Shown piece after piece: positions 61,036 to 64,000 of a DNA stretch of 64,000 nt. The stretch is taken from positions 16,718 to 80,717 of the forward strand of contig JAJFTK010000071.1 in NCBI GenBank assembly GCA_021372945.1, read 5' to 3'. Origin of the DNA: Planctomycetaceae bacterium (GTDB lineage Bacteria > Planctomycetota > Phycisphaerae > Sedimentisphaerales > Anaerohalosphaeraceae). The position numbers and the translations under genes were made by a program. Every line of letters begins with the position of its first letter. Position 1 is the stretch's first letter. The notes under the pieces were generated by a model that saw nothing but the letters and a program-made list of their open reading frames with translations, had not been told where the DNA came from and searched no databases.

Positions 61036-63060
61036 TTACGCCATTTCAAAAATATCCAGTCCGTTCATCTCGTGCAGGCTCTTGCCCGCCGGCACCATCG
61101 GCCAGACGTTCTCTTCACGGTCCACATGGAAATCCACGACGCACGGCTTCTCTTCCGCCAGCATCTGCTTGATCGCGTCCGGCACCTGCGTTTTCTTATC
61201 CACCGTCAATCCAGCGCATCCGAACGCCCGCGCCAAATTCGCAAAGTCCGGGTTCACCAGCGAACTCTGCGAATACCGTCGCCCGTAGAACAGTTCCTGC
61301 CACTGCCGCACCATGCCCATGTAGCCGTTATTGATGAGCACGACCTTGATCGGCAGCTTGTACATCACGGCGGTGGACAGTTCCGTCAGCGTCATATTGA
61401 AGCTGCTGTCGCCGTCAATATCGATGACCAGCTTATCCGGGTGCGCGATTTTGGCCCCGATGCACGACGGCAGCCCGAAGCCCATCGTTCCCAGCCCGCC
61501 ACTGGTGATAAACTGCCGCGGCCGTTTGAACTTATAGAACTGCGCCGTCCACATCTGGTGCTGCCCGACGCCCGTGCAGATGATGGCGTCGCCCTGGGTC
61601 TGCCGGTAGAGTTCTTCAATGACGTACTGCGGCTTTATGACATCTTTCTTCTTGTCATAGCGGAACGGGTGCTTGGCCTTCCACGCCGCGATCTGCTCAA
61701 ACCACTCCGTCCGCGGCTTATGCTCCAGCTCCGGCATCATCGCCTCCAGCACCTGCCGCGCATCGCCGACAACCGGGATATCCACGTGAACGTTTTTCGA
61801 AATGCTCGCCGGGTCCAGGTCGATGTGAACGATCTTGGCATTGGGAGCAAACGTCTTGAGATTGCCCGTCACGCGGTCCTCGAACCGCGCCCCGATCGAA
61901 ACCAGCAGGTCCGCGTGCTGCACCGCGAAATTCGCGTACGCCGCGCCGTGCATTCCCAGCATATCCAGCGACTCGGCGCGGCTCTGGTCGTACGTGCCCA
62001 TGCCCATCAGCGTCGTGGTCACCGGCACGTTGGCCTTCTGCGCCGTTGCCCTCAGCGTCTCTGCGGCGCCCGAGATGATGACTCCGCCGCCGACATAGAA
62101 CACCGGCTTTTGTGCAGCGTTGATCGCCTGGGCCGCCATGCTGATTTGCCGGCTGTGCCCCTGCGGACGCAGCTTATATCCCGGCAGCTCGATATCCTTT
62201 TTCGGCGGGATCGGGCACTGCGCAAGCTGCATATCGACGGGGATATCGATCAAAACCGGTCCGGGTCTGCCCGTGGTTGCGATATGGAACGCCTCGCGGA
62301 TCGTCTGCGCCAGGTCGTTGGGGTTCTTGACGATCACGTTGTGTTTGGTGATCGGCCGCGTGATGCCGGTGGTGTCCGCTTCCTGGAACGCATCATTGCC
62401 GATCAGGTCCGTACGCACCTGTCCCGTCAGCGCCACAAGGGGCACCGAATCCATCATTGCCGTCGCCAGTCCCGTCACCAGGTTGGTCGCACCGGGCCCG
62501 CTGGTCGCGATCACGACGCCCGGTTTGCCCGTTGCCCGCGCGTAGGCGTCGGCCATGTGGCAGCCGCCTTGTTCGTGCCGCGGGATAATAAAGCGTATCG
62601 GCGCATCATAGAGCTTGTCGAACAGCGGCAGCACCACGCCGCCCAGGTACCCGAAGATCGTCTCAACCTTCTGCTCCAGCAGCATATCGACGATCACCTG
62701 CGAGCCGGGCTTATAAACCGTACCCGCATCATTTCCATTCTTGCTCATATCATTCTCCACAAATAAAGGGGTCAGACACCTTGTTTCCTTGTCTATGCCG
62801 TTTGCCGCGCAATTCCCATAGTTGCGGCACTGGGAACTGCAATTTGGGCAAGCCGGCCCGATGTTTGGTACCGTCCCTGTGTGCGGGAAGATCCGCCGGT
62901 AGATTGCATCAAAGATCGGCATAACCGCTGCGCCCGTGTAGCCGAAGATCGTATCCACACCCTGCTCGATGAGAATATCGACAATGACTTCGCGTCCGGG
63001 TTTAAGCAGGGGGGTTGGGGGCTGCGCAGGGGCTTCCTGCGGCAAAGAGGAAATAGCCAT
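61036..63060 (-). CDS. ilvB: Acetolactate synthase catalytic (large) subunit with partially duplicated N-terminus
   Basis: Thiamine-diphosphate enzyme that makes acetolactate or acetohydroxybutyrate for valine, leucine and isoleucine. The standard enzyme starts at Met105 (ATG 62748, with GGAGA upstream): IFGYLGGVVLPLFDKLYDA, PRHEQGGCHMADAYARATG with the catalytic Glu, SGPGATNLVTGLATA, and the ThDP motif IDGDSSFNMTLTEL...NNGYMGMV; from there it is 570 residues, normal for IlvB. Upstream the frame stays open to ATG 63060, which has an excellent GGAGA site. The extra 104 residues contain a second copy of the first 38 residues (KPGREVIVDILIEQGVDTIF) and a Cys-rich linker. The reading frame is given in full; which start is used is uncertain. 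Confidence 0.9.
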   Translation of the reverse strand: MAISSLPQEAPAQPPTPLLKPGREVIVDILIEQGVDTIFGYTGAAVMPIFDAIYRRIFPHTGTVPNIGPACPNCSSQCRNYGNCAANGIDKETRCLTPLFVENDMSKNGNDAGTVYKPGSQVIVDMLLEQKVETIFGYLGGVVLPLFDKLYDAPIRFIIPRHEQGGCHMADAYARATGKPGVVIATSGPGATNLVTGLATAMMDSVPLVALTGQVRTDLIGNDAFQEADTTGITRPITKHNVIVKNPNDLAQTIREAFHIATTGRPGPVLIDIPVDMQLAQCPIPPKKDIELPGYKLRPQGHSRQISMAAQAINAAQKPVFYVGGGVIISGAAETLRATAQKANVPVTTTLMGMGTYDQSRAESLDMLGMHGAAYANFAVQHADLLVSIGARFEDRVTGNLKTFAPNAKIVHIDLDPASISKNVHVDIPVVGDARQVLEAMMPELEHKPRTEWFEQIAAWKAKHPFRYDKKKDVIKPQYVIEELYRQTQGDAIICTGVGQHQMWTAQFYKFKRPRQFITSGGLGTMGFGLPSCIGAKIAHPDKLVIDIDGDSSFNMTLTELSTAVMYKLPIKVVLINNGYMGMVRQWQELFYGRRYSQSSLVNPDFANLARAFGCAGLTVDKKTQVPDAIKQMLAEEKPCVVDFHVDREENVWPMVPAGKSLHEMNGLDIFEMA
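62605..62715 (-). repeat. ilvB 5' repeat, copy 2 (in the functional gene)
   Basis: Encodes YKPGSQVIVDMLLEQKVETI and the following FGYLGGVVLPLFDKLYD, matching copy 1 at 62893-63006 both in protein and, in parts such as CCGAAGATCGT and ATATCGAC, in DNA. Confidence 0.7.
62809..62840. repeat. REP-like hairpin inside the ilvB N-terminal extension
   Basis: GCAATTCCCA (62809-62818) pairs with TGGGAACTGC (62831-62840) with one G-T pair and a 12-base loop. Next to it is GGGGTCAGACACC (62769-62781), a phrase common beside REP elements and RAYT transposases in other bacteria. It separates the two copies of the ilvB start and is translated as linker. Confidence 0.45.
62893..63006 (-). repeat. ilvB 5' repeat, copy 1 (extra copy)
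   Basis: Encodes LKPGREVIVDILIEQGVDTI and FGYTGAAVMPIFDAIYRR, a diverged second version of the normal IlvB N-terminus; it stops before the catalytic HEQG motif. Confidence 0.7.
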
Positions 63061-63275
63061 AACATGTCTCCGATCCTGTGTAACATTACGTTAATTCCAG
63101 TGTTTGCAGGGTCTTAGGGCAATTTCCGCAAGAACCGATCACAGCCGCACCAAGCGACTGAACCGACCCTTCCGGCTTACGCTGCCCATTTCTGCAGCAC
63201 TCAAACCACATTCTTAACTTGTGCCAGGGACACGACTTACAGTCAAACTGTAACCGCGCCAGAGCTTTTGGGAGC

Positions 63276-63292
63276 GCGGGCGTCTCGCCCGC
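63276..63292. repeat. Intergenic palindrome
   Basis: Perfect 7-bp stem GCGGGCG/CGCCCGC with a 3-base loop, in the ilvB-GLUG gap. Same general style as the palindromes at 54177 and 60340, different sequence. Confidence 0.55.
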
Positions 63293-63375
63293 ATTTCCCT
63301 AAACTAGGGAACTACGAACCCTAAACTATAAAGTAGTTATCTGTCTTTGTCAATCTCAGCTTGAATCAATTTTCC

Positions 63376-63403
63376 TTGACAATCCCGATAAGCCGTGTAT
63401 AAT
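63376..63403 (+). promoter_or_regulatory. Near-consensus sigma-70 promoter
   Basis: TTGACA (63376-63381), 16-base spacer, TATAAT (63398-63403). Both hexamers are perfect; only the spacer is one base short of the optimum. It drives the GLUG-motif gene beginning 56 bases downstream. Confidence 0.75.
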
Positions 63404-63459
63404 TATTCCTGAGTTCTGTGTTCTTGAGTTCCTGTGTTCTTGTTCTGAGGGAGAAACCA

Positions 63460-63879
63460 ATGAGGACGGGTATTTTTTCTGTTTTAATAGCGTTGCTTTC
63501 CTTGTACGCCCCCGCTTTCGCTTACGACTGGTCTACCAACCCCGGCGACGGCTCCCCCGAAAACCCGTATCAAATTCGATCAGCCGATGATTGGCTAATT
63601 CTGATGGCAACCCCAACGTCTTGGAATAAACACTTTGTGTTGACTGCCAACATAGATCTTGCGGAGTTGTCGCTTACGCCGGTGGGGACAAATTCCGCGT
63701 TTCCTTTTGTGGGCAATCTAAACGGCAACGGCTATACAATAAGCAATGCCGCCCTCCATCAGCCTGCGAACGATTGTGTGGGATTGTTCGGATTTATTGG
63801 TTCGGGCGGCCAGGTCACGCATCTTGGTATCCTGAATGTTTCTGTCCAGGCAAATAATTATCTCAAACTGACCGATTGA
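63460..63879 (+). pseudogene. GLUG-motif secreted protein, truncated after 139 residues
   Basis: Signal peptide (FSVLIALLSLYAPAFA) and the usual start of planctomycete GLUG-repeat surface proteins: GDGSPENPYQIRSADDWLIL, FVLTANIDLAEL, FVGNLNGNGYTISNAALHQP and VGLFGFIGSGGQVTHLGI. Such proteins normally continue with many GLUG repeats (here expected as YVGGLVG after NVSVQANNY), but the frame stops at NNYLKLTD. The break coincides with foreign-looking DNA leading to a new start codon at 63971, so insertion of a mobile element is the likely cause. ATG 63460 has GAGGGAG upstream, and a near-perfect promoter precedes it. Confidence 0.65.
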
Positions 63880-63970
63880 AAGATTTTTGATGATAGCAGT
63901 GATTCAACAAAAACAGCCTCAAATGCCGATAAGTCTTGTGTTGAGCATTACTTATTCGCACGGAGGCTGC

Positions 63971-64000
63971 ATGATTACTATCGGCAAAATTCCTCAAAAA
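63971..64000 (+). CDS. Start of an unidentified gene, possibly a transposase (3' partial)
   Basis: ATG 63971 has GGAGG five bases upstream and begins MITIGKIPQK before the window ends. Its position 90 bases after the abrupt end of the GLUG gene suggests it belongs to an inserted element, but ten residues are too few to name a family. Confidence 0.3.
   Translation, partial: MITIGKIPQK

Larger units (their letters stand above)
63061..63459. other. 399-base intergenic region between divergent ilvB and GLUG genes
   Basis: Contains a palindrome GCGGGCG-TCT-CGCCCGC (63276-63292), the inverted repeat TTCCCT/AGGGAA (63295-63311), two copies of CCCTAAACTA, a strong plus-strand promoter (63376-63403) and a short tandem repeat of GAGTTC(C)TGTGTTCTTG (about 63411-63445). 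No gene is seen. Confidence 0.55.

Noticed and set aside
60988-62766. Long plus-strand open frame opposite ilvB
   Set aside because: It is exactly antisense to a well-conserved gene, is rich in Arg/His/Asp as expected for reverse-strand reading of G+C-rich codons, and has no domain.
61036-63060. Cys-rich linker of IlvB (CPNCSSQCRNYGNC) as a zinc-binding domain
   Set aside because: The cysteines coincide with the two arms of a DNA hairpin, so they are better explained as translation of an inserted repeat.
63411-63445. Short tandem repeat before the GLUG gene as a CRISPR or phase-variation tract
   Set aside because: Only two imperfect copies of a 17-base unit, no spacers, and located upstream of the ribosome site without altering frame.

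Overview
This 64 kb window looks like a piece of a Planctomycetota chromosome, most likely class Phycisphaerae (Sedimentisphaerales-like). That placement is inference from gene style: an H-X9-DG pseudopilin, a PEP-CTERM protein, many secreted enzymes ending in short dockerin-like (EF-hand-like) tails, stacks of fucosidases and pectinases, and SSS-type sodium symporters with no SusC/SusD pair. No rRNA, phage or CRISPR array is visible. Most of the window (1-56.4 kb) is one long carbohydrate-degradation region; the last 8 kb is housekeeping DNA with repeat and mobile-element scars. Layout. (a) 1-12320, plus: an operon of a heparinase II/III-like protein (5' end outside the window), GH29 fucosidase, a GH2 glycosidase fused to an alginate-lyase-like domain, GH27 and a GH36-like alpha-galactosidase. 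(b) 12419-17523, minus: a DUF5703/GH95-like glycosidase fused to GH105, then a GH28 lipoprotein. (c) 17810-24399, plus, divergent from (b): GH29 lipoprotein, GH95-like enzyme, secreted beta-helix protein and a divergent GH29-like protein. (d) 24817-25671, plus: a pseudopilin. (e) 25656-33537, minus: a five-gene operon of GH65 phosphorylase, membrane-anchored double rhamnose-mutarotase, SSS symporter, GH141-like beta-helix lipoprotein and a uroporphyrinogen-decarboxylase-like protein, divergent from a PfkB kinase (33699). (f) 34854-42104, plus: two pectate lyases (PL1) and a GH95 fucosidase, all with dockerin-like tails. (g) 42677-48156, plus: a PEP-CTERM protein and two large paralogous Ig/LamG surface proteins, closed by a terminator. 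(h) 48261-56369, plus: Fe-alcohol dehydrogenase, DapA-family aldolase, PdxA-family dehydrogenase, DUF1537 acid-sugar kinase, SSS symporter and a pectate-lyase-like protein. (i) 56449-64000: tRNA-His, a frameshifted secreted protein, ftsK, ilvH, ilvB with a partially duplicated 5' end, and a GLUG-motif gene that ends abruptly beside a possible mobile element. How it may work together (inference): secreted lyases and glycosidases cut a fucose-, galactose- and uronic-acid-containing polysaccharide (pectin / rhamnogalacturonan-like; no sulfatases are seen), SSS symporters import the products, and the mutarotase, phosphorylase, PfkB kinase and the DUF1537/PdxA/DapA/ADH set feed sugars and sugar acids into central metabolism. 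The most unusual items are the enzyme fusions, the dockerin-like tail interrupted by a domain related to the neighbouring PEP-CTERM protein, a motif shared by three intergenic regions, the frameshift in an A6 run, and the in-frame ilvB 5' duplication joined through a REP-like element.
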